Position numbers and translations under genes: made by a program. 19,176 nt of DNA from an uncultured Collinsella sp. Lineage in GTDB: Bacteria > Actinomycetota > Coriobacteriia > Coriobacteriales > Coriobacteriaceae. The notes beneath the pieces are model-generated. The model was not told where the DNA came from. It did no database searches and saw only the letters and a list, made by a program, of their open reading frames with translations. The stretch is taken from NCBI GenBank assembly GCA_900765185.1, contig CAAFQT010000070.1, forward strand, positions 1-19,176, read 5' to 3'. Numbering within the stretch: position 1 is the stretch's first letter; each line of letters starts with the position of its first letter. This document shows positions 7,213 through 13,037 of the stretch, piece by piece.

Positions 7213-7230
7213 GCACGGGTTAAGCCGTGC
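7213..7230 (+). terminator. Small hairpin just after yebC
   Basis: GCACGG (7213-7218) pairs with CCGTGC (7225-7230) around GTTAAG. There is no T-tract; it is likely an accessory stem upstream of the main terminator at 7277-7318. Confidence 0.3.
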
Positions 7231-7276
7231 ATATCTGGGCATAATGAAGCGAGCATGCAAGCCTCGTGGAATAGAT

Positions 7277-7318
7277 GAGCCGGATCCGCGTGCGTAGAGC
7301 ACCGGACCCGGCTCTTTT
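7277..7318 (+). terminator. Intrinsic terminator of yebC
   Basis: GAGCCGGATCCG (7277-7288) pairs with CGGACCCGGCTC (7303-7314), twelve positions with one mismatch, 14-base loop, then TTTT. The T-tract merges with the TATAAT of the next promoter. Confidence 0.75.
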
Positions 7319-7323
7319 ATAAT
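7318..7323 (+). promoter_or_regulatory. Consensus -10 (TATAAT) of the amaP-DUF2273-gls24 operon
   Basis: A perfect TATAAT begins in the last T of the yebC terminator T-tract, 51 bases before the amaP start. The -35 position would fall inside the terminator loop (around 7295-7300, TAGAGC) and does not match consensus, so activity may depend on an activator or an alternative sigma factor. Confidence 0.5.
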
Positions 7324-7373
7324 GATGCGAACCGTTTTGCATTTCGAGAGCCGAGATTTGAAGGGAGCGCCGC

Positions 7374-7919
7374 GTGCGCGTACTCAAACGAGCCCTAGCG
7401 ATCGTGTATCTTGCCGCCACCATCGTGGCGCTGGGTACGCTTGTCTGCCAGTTTTGGGGGCCGTATACGTATCGCTTTATGCTGCTGATGCGCGACCCCA
7501 TGCCGCGCGTCGTCGTCACGGCGTGCGCCGGCGTTGTGGCGATCGGCGTGCTGGTAAGCTTTTTCCGCCTGATGTTCGCCCGTCGCGAGCCGTCCTGCGT
7601 GCATCCGGCGGGGGAGCGCAATATCGAGGTTACCCTTGCGGCGCTTTCTTCGTGCGCCAGGGTTGCTGCCGAGCGCGACGACCGCGTGATGGTCGAGCAT
7701 GTCGAGGCCCGCGTCCAAGGCCCCGACGATTCGCACGTCCGTTTTAAGGTCGAGGCTATCGCGCTTGACGATAAGGACGTGGCAACTCTGGCTACCGCGA
7801 TGCAGCAGCGCATCGAGGAAGCTTGCGACACCATGCTCGGCACGCCGGGTACGACCACGCGCGTCCGTTTTTTGCCGTCCAAGACTACCGTCCAGACCGT
7901 GGAGGTTTCCGGTGAGTGA
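7374..7919 (+). CDS. amaP: Alkaline shock response membrane anchor protein AmaP-like
   Basis: 181 residues. Two N-terminal membrane segments (about residues 8-27 and 45-66, separated by a short loop) are followed by a cytosolic alpha/beta domain resembling the Asp23/Gls24 fold neighbourhood (IEVTLAALSSCARVAAERDD onward). AmaP tethers the Asp23/Gls24 protein to the membrane in Gram-positive bacteria and supports cell-envelope homeostasis. The call rests on size, topology and context: the next genes are DUF2273 and Gls24, the standard partners. The start is GTG at 7374 with GAAGGGA eight bases upstream. The stop overlaps the following start by eight bases (GTGAGTGA), implying translational coupling. 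First gene of a three-gene operon. Confidence 0.82.
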   Translation: MRVLKRALAIVYLAATIVALGTLVCQFWGPYTYRFMLLMRDPMPRVVVTACAGVVAIGVLVSFFRLMFARREPSCVHPAGERNIEVTLAALSSCARVAAERDDRVMVEHVEARVQGPDDSHVRFKVEAIALDDKDVATLATAMQQRIEEACDTMLGTPGTTTRVRFLPSKTTVQTVEVSGE

Positions 7920-8289
7920 TACCAATCAAGATAAGACCGCTCGTACGCCGCGCCTGACGATTGACCAGAGCGCCACGCCGGCGAACGAACCTGTTGATTC
8001 CAAAGCGGAGGCAACTGAGTTGCAAGACGCGGCAACCGCGGATTTTGACGAGGCTATGGGTCTCATCAAAGGTACGGGCGCTGCTATCTGGAGTTACGCC
8101 GTGCGCCACCCCAATACTACGCTCGGCGCCTTGGCAGGCTTTATCCTCGCCGTGCTGGTACTTACGTTGGGCCTGTGGGACACGCTCGTCATCGCATTCT
8201 TTGTGCTGATCGGTGCCGTGATCGGCCAGATTCGCGATGGCGAGAACGGTATCGTCAACTTCTTCGGCCGTCTGTTTAGCGGCCGCTAA
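7912..8289 (+). CDS. DUF2273 small membrane protein with long soluble N-terminus
   Basis: 125 residues. The C-terminal part (about 58-125) is the DUF2273 unit: IWSYAVRHPNTTLGALAGFI leading into two closely spaced hydrophobic helices, then GQIRDGENGIVNFFGRLF. Typical family members are only about 60-80 residues; here some 55 hydrophilic residues rich in Asp, Glu, Ala and Thr precede the membrane part. It is the regular middle gene of amaP-DUF2273-gls24 loci and presumably assembles with them at the membrane. The start is GTG at 7912, with GGAGG (7901-7905) six bases upstream, overlapping the end of amaP; longer in-frame versions would lie wholly inside amaP and lack support. Confidence 0.82.
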   Translation: MSDTNQDKTARTPRLTIDQSATPANEPVDSKAEATELQDAATADFDEAMGLIKGTGAAIWSYAVRHPNTTLGALAGFILAVLVLTLGLWDTLVIAFFVLIGAVIGQIRDGENGIVNFFGRLFSGR

Positions 8290-8333
8290 TATGTATTCGA
8301 CTGTCGCATCTGCGGCAGGCATAAGGAGGAACC

Positions 8334-8861
8334 ATGGCTTTTAACACGAAGGTCGATGTGGCCGATACCGAGCTCGAGGCGAATGAGGCCGTCGCCGCCG
8401 AGGCGGAGGACGTAACGCTCGAGGACGAGGCGCTCGTCGAGGCCGAGTCCGATGCGGATGAGGACAACGAGGAGATGGACGAGGAGGCGGACGAGTCCGA
8501 GGACTCGCTGACCTATTCCAACGGCGTGATCGAGAAGATCGTCGCCATGGCCACCCGCGAGGTGCCGCACGTCCTGGGCATGAAGGGCAACCTCATGCAC
8601 TTTGTGCAGGAGCAGTTTGGTGCCGAGAACCTGACCAAGGGCGTGACGGTTGAGGTCACCGATGACAACCGCGTGGTCGTCAACATCTCGGTTATCATCG
8701 AGTACGGCGCCTATGCGCCTGCGATCTTTGACGACGTTAAGGCGCGCGTCACCGAGCGTCTGGCCGCGATGACCGGCCTTGAGGTGGCAGGCGTCAACCT
8801 GCGCATCGAGGATGTCATCACCCCCGAGGAGTACGAGCACCGCACCAGCCAGCACGAGTAA
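8334..8861 (+). CDS. Asp23/Gls24 family envelope stress response protein
   Basis: 175 residues. The Asp23/Gls24 domain spans about residues 58-165: LTYSNGVIEKIVAMATREVP, then VTVEVTDDNRVVVNISVIIEYGAYAP and a C-terminal helix with LRIEDVI. Family members coat the inner face of the membrane through AmaP and are induced by alkaline or cell-wall stress. Unusual here is a highly acidic head (residues 9-58, dominated by Glu, Asp and Ala) that the core family lacks. The ATG at 8334 follows AAGGAGGA at close to ideal spacing, the best ribosome site in this operon, in keeping with an abundant protein. A clear terminator follows at 8914-8953. Confidence 0.9.
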   Translation: MAFNTKVDVADTELEANEAVAAEAEDVTLEDEALVEAESDADEDNEEMDEEADESEDSLTYSNGVIEKIVAMATREVPHVLGMKGNLMHFVQEQFGAENLTKGVTVEVTDDNRVVVNISVIIEYGAYAPAIFDDVKARVTERLAAMTGLEVAGVNLRIEDVITPEEYEHRTSQHE

Positions 8862-8895
8862 CCTACCAAATAGGGACAGGTTTGTTTCGATAGGT
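8861..8895 (+). repeat. GGGACAGG hairpin, third copy
   Basis: ACCTA (8861-8865) pairs with TAGGT (8891-8895) and CAAA (8867-8870) with TTTG (8881-8884); the loop is TAGGGACAGG. It begins at the last base of the Gls24 stop codon. As at 3986 and 6248, GGGACAGG is kept in the loop while the stem sequence differs. Confidence 0.5.
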
Positions 8896-8913
8896 TTTAC
8901 CTGCGAAAACGCT

Positions 8914-8954
8914 AAACGGTCGACCGCGCAAGCAAAAGTGCGGTTGATCGTTTT
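8914..8954 (+). terminator. Terminator of the amaP-DUF2273-gls24 operon
   Basis: AAACGGTCGACCGC (8914-8927) pairs with GCGGTTGATCGTTT (8940-8953), 14 positions of which two are G-U, around a 12-base loop, ending in TTTT. Confidence 0.75.
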
Positions 8955-8997
8955 CTATATGCCCCCGATGCAGGCATACCGCTCGTCTAACTAAGGG

Positions 8998-9025
8998 TTG
9001 CAATCTTCGCGTTCCGCGTTACCCT
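8998..9025 (+). promoter_or_regulatory. Candidate promoter of the YitT-family gene
   Basis: TTGCAA (8998-9003) and TACCCT (9020-9025) are separated by 16 bases, about 43 bases before the start codon. Alternative -10 CCTAAT (9023-9028) would need a 19-base spacer. Confidence 0.35.
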
Positions 9026-9068
9026 AATGGGCGCATTGTTTCCAAATTGTTAACGAGGGGTTGCCGTA

Positions 9069-10091
9069 ATGGCCGACGAACACGAGACCGAAAGCAAGGC
9101 ATGGGCGATTGAAGCCGCTGCGGCAGAGGCGGCGTCGCGTGCCGCCGAGGAGATGCATCGTCCTCCGGTGGTGCCGATGGAGCGCGTTGTCGGTCGCGAG
9201 GATATCGAACGTGGCGAGCGCGCCGGCCGCAAGCGCAGCCAGGAGCCAGGCTTTCCGCGCTTTTTTGCCGAGCTCAATCTGGGCCTGATCCTCACGGCGT
9301 TCGCCATCGTGGCCTTTAAAACTCCCAATCACTTTGCCTTCGGCGGCACCTCGGGCGTGTCGGTCATTCTTTCCACACTGTTCCCGACTCTGCCCGTCGG
9401 CGTCTTTATGTGGATTATCAACGCGGTCCTGGTCATCCTGGGTTTTATCTTTTTGGAGCGCAAGGCAATCCTTTGGAGCGTCTTTGCCTCGTTTGCGCTT
9501 TCGGCCTACGTCTCGCTGTTTGAGCTCTTCATTCCGTCGGATGTTTCGATGACGGGCGATATGTGGCTCGACCTGTGTTTTGCCGTCATCTTGCCGGCGC
9601 TGGGCAGTGCCATTGTCTTTGACATTGGTGCCTCCACGGGTGGTACCGACATTCTTGCCATGATTCTCAAGCGCCGCACGACGCTCGAGATCGGACGCGC
9701 CTTGCTGCTGGTCGATATCGGCATCGTGACCATCGCGGCTTTCCTGTATGGCCCGCGCGTCGGCCTGTACTGCGTGCTTGGTCTGTTTGCCAAGACGCTC
9801 GTGGTCGATAAGGCTATCGAGAGCATTCACCTTCGTAAGGTCTGCACGATCATTTGCTCCGAGCCCCTTAAAGTCGAGGAGTTTATCGTCAAGCATCTCA
9901 ACCGCACGGCAACGATCAGCCGTGGCTACGGCGCTTTCTCGGGCAAGTGCGTCACGGTGATCATGAGCGTGCTGAGCCGTCGCGAGGCAGTGCAACTGCG
10001 CCGCTATGCCCGCGAGATTGACCCTGGCGCCTTCATCACCATCGTCGATAGCTCCGAAATCGTCGGCAAGGGCTTCCGCGGCACGAACTAG
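9069..10091 (+). CDS. YitT family membrane protein (YitT/DUF161 plus C-terminal DUF2179 domain)
   Basis: 340 residues. A hydrophilic, Ala/Glu/Arg-rich head of about 65 residues precedes five to six membrane segments (about 68-85, 110-130, 133-153, 167-186, 213-250). Signature stretches are NHFAFGGTSGVSVILSTLFP (87-106) and GASTGGTDILAMILKRRT (187-204), typical of YitT proteins. Residues about 255-335 form the cytosolic DUF2179 domain (VCTIICSEPLKVEEFIVKHL, then AFITIVDSSEIVGKGF). The family is widespread in Gram-positive bacteria, but its transport substrate is not established. The long charged head is unusual, since many members start close to the first helix. Start ATG after GAGGGG; single gene between the gls24 operon terminator and the zinc-ribbon gene. 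Confidence 0.88.
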   Translation: MADEHETESKAWAIEAAAAEAASRAAEEMHRPPVVPMERVVGREDIERGERAGRKRSQEPGFPRFFAELNLGLILTAFAIVAFKTPNHFAFGGTSGVSVILSTLFPTLPVGVFMWIINAVLVILGFIFLERKAILWSVFASFALSAYVSLFELFIPSDVSMTGDMWLDLCFAVILPALGSAIVFDIGASTGGTDILAMILKRRTTLEIGRALLLVDIGIVTIAAFLYGPRVGLYCVLGLFAKTLVVDKAIESIHLRKVCTIICSEPLKVEEFIVKHLNRTATISRGYGAFSGKCVTVIMSVLSRREAVQLRRYAREIDPGAFITIVDSSEIVGKGFRGTN

Positions 10092-10129
10092 CCCGGTCGT
10101 ACCCTTCGAATCATTGAACAAACCGGCTA
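10089..10129 (+). terminator. Stem-loop overlapping the YitT stop codon
   Basis: TAGCCCGGT (10089-10097, starting at the stop codon) pairs with ACCGGCTA (10122-10129), eight pairs with one bulged C and a 24-base loop. No T-tract follows, so termination is uncertain. Confidence 0.3.
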
Positions 10130-10173
10130 CGTTGCAAATCGGTCATCTTGCGGTATTTGTCCCCACATTGGGC

Positions 10174-10179
10174 GATAAT
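10174..10179 (+). promoter_or_regulatory. Candidate -10 (GATAAT) for the first zinc-ribbon gene
   Basis: GATAAT matches five of six positions of the -10 consensus and lies 62 bases before the start codon. TTGCGG at 10149-10154 is a weak -35 with a 19-base spacer. The 150-base gap also contains TTTGTCCC (10156-10163), the reverse of the GGGACA motif. Confidence 0.3.
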
Positions 10180-10240
10180 GATGCCAAAGACATCGTTTGC
10201 GATCCAGGTGATTCGCTCTAGATACGAAGGGATGATTTCG

Positions 10241-11587
10241 ATGTTCTGTTCGCAGTGTGGCGCCCCCATGGGCGATAACGACAAGTTCTGCGGCGCGTGT
10301 GGCGCTCCTAATGCCGAGGTCAAGGCCGCCGGCCCCGCTCCGCAAGCTCAACCTCAGCCGCAGGGTCAGCCGTTTGCCCAGCCGCAGCCGTTCGTTGCGC
10401 CCCAGCCGGCTATGAACGCGCCCAAGGGTTGCATGGCTCAGGCCTTCAACGACATGCTCAAGGTCCCCGGCGCCTTGGTTCGCGTATGCCAAATCGCCTT
10501 TTTGCCGGCGCTGATCTGTGTTGTCTCGGTGCTGGTGCTGTTTATCCCCGTTATCGGCGGCATCGCAGCGGCCATTGGCTTTTTGCTCGCGTACGTGGCA
10601 AGCGTGTGCGGCGCGGGCTTTGCCATCGAGTGGGGTCGTGACCTGTCGCTCAAGGATGATAACGGCATGGAGCGTCCGCTGCTGCGCTCGACCTCGTTTG
10701 GCCTGGGTATCTTCTCGTCCGTCATTACCGGTGTGCTCGAGTTCGTTGCCATTATCCCAGTGATCGGCGTGATCTTCTCGGCTATCGAGAGCGTCGTGAT
10801 CGGTGCCGTCGGCTCGTACTATTACTCCGGTTCGAGCGGTCTCGAGGCCGCACTCTTCGGCTCGATGGGCCTGCTCGTCTTTGCCATGATCGTGTCGGTG
10901 GTACTGGGCATCTTCTTTAAGATGTTTGGTGATGCCGCCGTGATGCACTTTGCCGTCGCGGGGCGCGTGGAAAGCGCGTTTTCGCTCGAGAAGGTCTGGA
11001 AGTCTTATAAGGCCAACCTGGGCAAGCTATTCTGCGCCTCGATTCTTCCCGAGTTTTTGACGGGCATCGTGTCGCACATCATCACGTGGATCTTCACCGC
11101 CATCTTTGGCGCCATTGCTACGTTTGGTATGTATAGCTATTACTATCGCCCCACGGGTCTTGAGGCAATCATCGAGGGCGGCGGCATTACGCTCATCCTT
11201 TTCTTGATGATCGTTGCCTTTGTCACGGTGTTCCTGACTGTGTTTGGCAAGATGCTCAAGTATCGCGCCGTTGGCTATTGGGCGGCACGTCATGCCAGCG
11301 AGTGGGCCGATGAGGATGCCGACGATGTTCTGACGTTTGTGCTTCCGGGTGAGAAGAAGCCTGCTCCTGCGGGATTCAATCCCACGGCCGCCACTGGTGC
11401 AGCCTCTGCACCGGCACCCGCACCTGCCCCTGCTCCGGCACCCGCGCCCGCGCCCGCACCTGCCCCGGCGCCTGCACCTGCTCCGGCGCCCGAGGCGACG
11501 CCTGCGGAGCCCGATTGGGATGCCCTTGCCACGCCGGCGGATGAGCCGGGCGATAATCCTGCTGCCGAAAACAATCAAACCGAATAG
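10241..11587 (+). CDS. Zinc-ribbon multi-pass membrane protein with Pro/Gln linker and Ala-Pro tail
   Basis: 448 residues, function unknown. Order of parts: an N-terminal zinc ribbon (Cys3, Cys6, Cys17, Cys20; MFCSQCG and FCGACG), a Pro/Gln/Ala linker to about residue 65, a hydrophobic region from about 80 to 365 with several Gly/Ile/Val-rich helices (a DUF4013-like arrangement is possible), and a cytosolic tail. The tail holds exactly fourteen Ala-Pro pairs (residues 390-417, bases 11408-11491), then an acidic end. The start at 10241 is chosen because GAAGGGA (10226-10232) lies eight bases upstream and it places the CxxC immediately at the N-terminus, exactly as in the paralogous head at 11783; a longer reading from 10148 would include the promoter region. 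A strong terminator ends it. Confidence 0.8.
   Translation: MFCSQCGAPMGDNDKFCGACGAPNAEVKAAGPAPQAQPQPQGQPFAQPQPFVAPQPAMNAPKGCMAQAFNDMLKVPGALVRVCQIAFLPALICVVSVLVLFIPVIGGIAAAIGFLLAYVASVCGAGFAIEWGRDLSLKDDNGMERPLLRSTSFGLGIFSSVITGVLEFVAIIPVIGVIFSAIESVVIGAVGSYYYSGSSGLEAALFGSMGLLVFAMIVSVVLGIFFKMFGDAAVMHFAVAGRVESAFSLEKVWKSYKANLGKLFCASILPEFLTGIVSHIITWIFTAIFGAIATFGMYSYYYRPTGLEAIIEGGGITLILFLMIVAFVTVFLTVFGKMLKYRAVGYWAARHASEWADEDADDVLTFVLPGEKKPAPAGFNPTAATGAASAPAPAPAPAPAPAPAPAPAPAPAPAPAPEATPAEPDWDALATPADEPGDNPAAENNQTE
11408..11491 (+). repeat. (Ala-Pro)14 coding tract
   Basis: Fourteen consecutive GCN-CCN codon pairs. Third bases vary among all four nucleotides, so the DNA is not a pure microsatellite; the dipeptide repeat itself appears to be kept. 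Confidence 0.85.
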
Positions 11588-11595
11588 TCGGTCGA

Positions 11596-11630
11596 GGCGC
11601 CCTGGGCAACTGAGCCCGGGGTGCCTTTTT
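11596..11630 (+). terminator. Strong terminator after the first zinc-ribbon membrane protein
   Basis: GGCGCCCTGGGC (11596-11607) pairs with GCCCGGGGTGCC (11614-11625), 12 bp including two G-U, 6-base loop AACTGA, then TTTTT. Confidence 0.88.
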
Positions 11631-11695
11631 CTACTGCGAAAGCAAGAAAATGCCTGGGAAAACGGTTGCAGCAAAATTTCTCGGAAATTGGCCAA

Positions 11696-11725
11696 TGTTG
11701 CGCAACAACGTCGCGGCTATTGTTG
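11696..11725. promoter_or_regulatory. 12-bp palindrome TGTTGCGCAACA, possible operator before the second zinc-ribbon gene
   Basis: TGTTGCGCAACA (11696-11707) is a perfect palindrome. CAACAA (11703-11708) is also the inverted partner of TTGTTG (11720-11725). The site lies about 60-90 bases before the start codon, in the 195-base gap where the promoter of the DUF4234 gene should be. No clear -35/-10 pair is recognised nearby. Confidence 0.35.
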
Positions 11726-11782
11726 AGAACATAGACGTGTAAGGTTTGAAGGCGTGTAACGCCTTGGGAAAAGGAGAGGCTT

Positions 11783-12442
11783 ATGTTTTGTCCTAGTTGC
11801 GGATCGCCCCTTTCGGACGATGCCAAGTTCTGCCCGGTTTGCGGATCTCCTATTGGTGCTGCTCCCGCTGCTCCTCAGCCTGCGCCTCAGCCCCAGCCTG
11901 CTCCGCAGCCTGCGCAGATTCAGCCCGCTCCGGTTCAGGCAGTTCAGCCCCAGCCTCAGCAGCAGTACACCGGGCAGCAGCAGTACGCCGGCCAGCAGCA
12001 GTATGCTCAGCAGCCCGCACCTGCCCCGATGGGCTATGCTCCGATTAAGACCGACCGTGGCGTGATCGGCTGGCTCCTGCTTTCCATCGTGACCTGCGGC
12101 ATCTATTCGTATTACTTCCTCTATTGCCTCGCCCGCGACATCAATGTCATGTGCCAGGATGACGGCGATTTCACACCGGGTCTGGCAGCGCTCATCCTGC
12201 TGTCGTTCGTGACCTGCGGCTTCTACGCACTCTACTGGTACTACAAGATCGGTAACCGTCTGCAGGCTAATGCTCCTCGCTATGGCCTGATGTTCCAGGA
12301 GAACGGTACCACCGTTCTTATGTGGCAGATTGTCGGCGCGCTGCTGTGCGGTCTTGGCCCCATCTTTGCCATGAACATCATCATCAAGAATACCAATGCC
12401 ATGGCAACGGCTTACAACGTCCGTCTTGGCGCTCGTGCCTAA
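11783..12442 (+). CDS. Zinc-ribbon DUF4234-type membrane protein
   Basis: 219 residues. The N-terminal zinc ribbon has the same spacing as the preceding gene's (Cys3, Cys6, Cys17, Cys20; MFCPSCG and FCPVCG). A Pro/Gln-rich linker (about 24-88) follows and includes three QQQY-type repeats (QQYTG, QQQYAG, QQQYAQ). The membrane part has two related units, WLLLSIVTCGIYSYYFLYCL and LILLSFVTCGFYALYWYYKI, each with a TCG(I/F)Y signature as in DUF4234, and a third helix near 180-200. Function is unknown. AAAAGGAGAGG precedes the ATG. The DUF2752 gene starts within its last codons, so the two are probably cotranscribed and translationally coupled. Confidence 0.85.
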   Translation: MFCPSCGSPLSDDAKFCPVCGSPIGAAPAAPQPAPQPQPAPQPAQIQPAPVQAVQPQPQQQYTGQQQYAGQQQYAQQPAPAPMGYAPIKTDRGVIGWLLLSIVTCGIYSYYFLYCLARDINVMCQDDGDFTPGLAALILLSFVTCGFYALYWYYKIGNRLQANAPRYGLMFQENGTTVLMWQIVGALLCGLGPIFAMNIIIKNTNAMATAYNVRLGARA

Positions 12443-12932
12443 CGATACGAGCGGCGTGAACGGCTCCCAGGGACATAAGGGCGCGGCGGAGCTCATTCGC
12501 CGCGCCCTTTCTTGCATCGGCGCGCTCTTTGTTGCCTGGCTTGCACTCTACCTGCTCGATATCGGCTGCGTGTTTCGCCTGATGACGGGCATTCCCTGTC
12601 CGGGATGCGGCATGACGAGGGCTTGGCTGGTGGCGCTGCGCCTCGATTTTGCGGCTGCCTTCGCTTATCATCCGCTGTTTTGGGTGGTGCCGATTGCGTT
12701 TGTACTCGCGTTTGTGCGCGAGGAGGTGGCATCGAGCAAGCTGAAGCGTGGCATCGACATTGCGGTTATTGTTCTGTGCGTGCTGGTCGTTGCCGTATGG
12801 ATCGTGCGCCTTATCAACCCGGCAGACGCGGGCCTGCTCTTTGGTGGACACGCTCCCGCCGGAGTTCCCACCGATATCATCCACCTCGAAACCCCACGCT
12901 GGCTCACTATCCTTCGCTCTTACCTGTCGTAA
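12435..12932 (+). CDS. DUF2752 small membrane protein
   Basis: About 165 residues if read from the GTG at 12435, which overlaps the previous stop by eight bases. Other possible starts are GTG 12456 and ATG 12396; none has a convincing ribosome site, so coupled translation is likely. The family signature GIPCPGCGMTRAW (52-64) lies between a first helix (about 25-48) and later helices near 80-97 and 106-125; AYHPLFW (78-84) is also typical of DUF2752. Function is unknown. Members are often found beside zinc-ribbon, TM2 or similar short membrane proteins, which fits the location here. The extracytoplasmic-looking C-terminus ends in LRSYLS, and a bidirectional hairpin follows. Confidence 0.82.
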   Translation: MPNDTSGVNGSQGHKGAAELIRRALSCIGALFVAWLALYLLDIGCVFRLMTGIPCPGCGMTRAWLVALRLDFAAAFAYHPLFWVVPIAFVLAFVREEVASSKLKRGIDIAVIVLCVLVVAVWIVRLINPADAGLLFGGHAPAGVPTDIIHLETPRWLTILRSYLS

Positions 12933-12963
12933 CGGAGGACGCGCTAAAAAGCGGTCGACACAT

Positions 12964-13004
12964 AAGCGGGGGCGAACGTTGAGATAACGTCCCCCCCCGC
13001 TTTG
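12964..13004. terminator. Bidirectional terminator between converging DUF2752 and M20 genes
   Basis: AAGCGGGGG (12964-12972) pairs with CCCCCGCTT (12994-13002), and ACGTT (12976-12980) with AACGT (12986-12990) above an internal loop. It separates two convergent genes. It includes an eight-C run (12991-12998), a place where sequencing length errors are possible. Confidence 0.6.
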
Positions 13005-13037
13005 CTCTAGCCAGGTTGTTATGGGTGGGCGTGACGG

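Noticed and set aside
6374..7216. A 280-residue minus-strand frame across yebC
   Set aside because: Antisense artefact of the same kind, dominated by Leu, Gly and Val; the plus-strand YebC match is unambiguous.
10148..10240. Upstream ATG giving a 479-residue zinc-ribbon protein
   Set aside because: The extra 31 residues cover the promoter-like GATAAT and a ribosome site; starting at 10241 matches the paralogous zinc-ribbon head.
12984..13002. Eight-C run as a sign of a frameshifted gene
   Set aside because: It lies between two complete convergent genes inside a terminator stem, so a length error would not affect coding.
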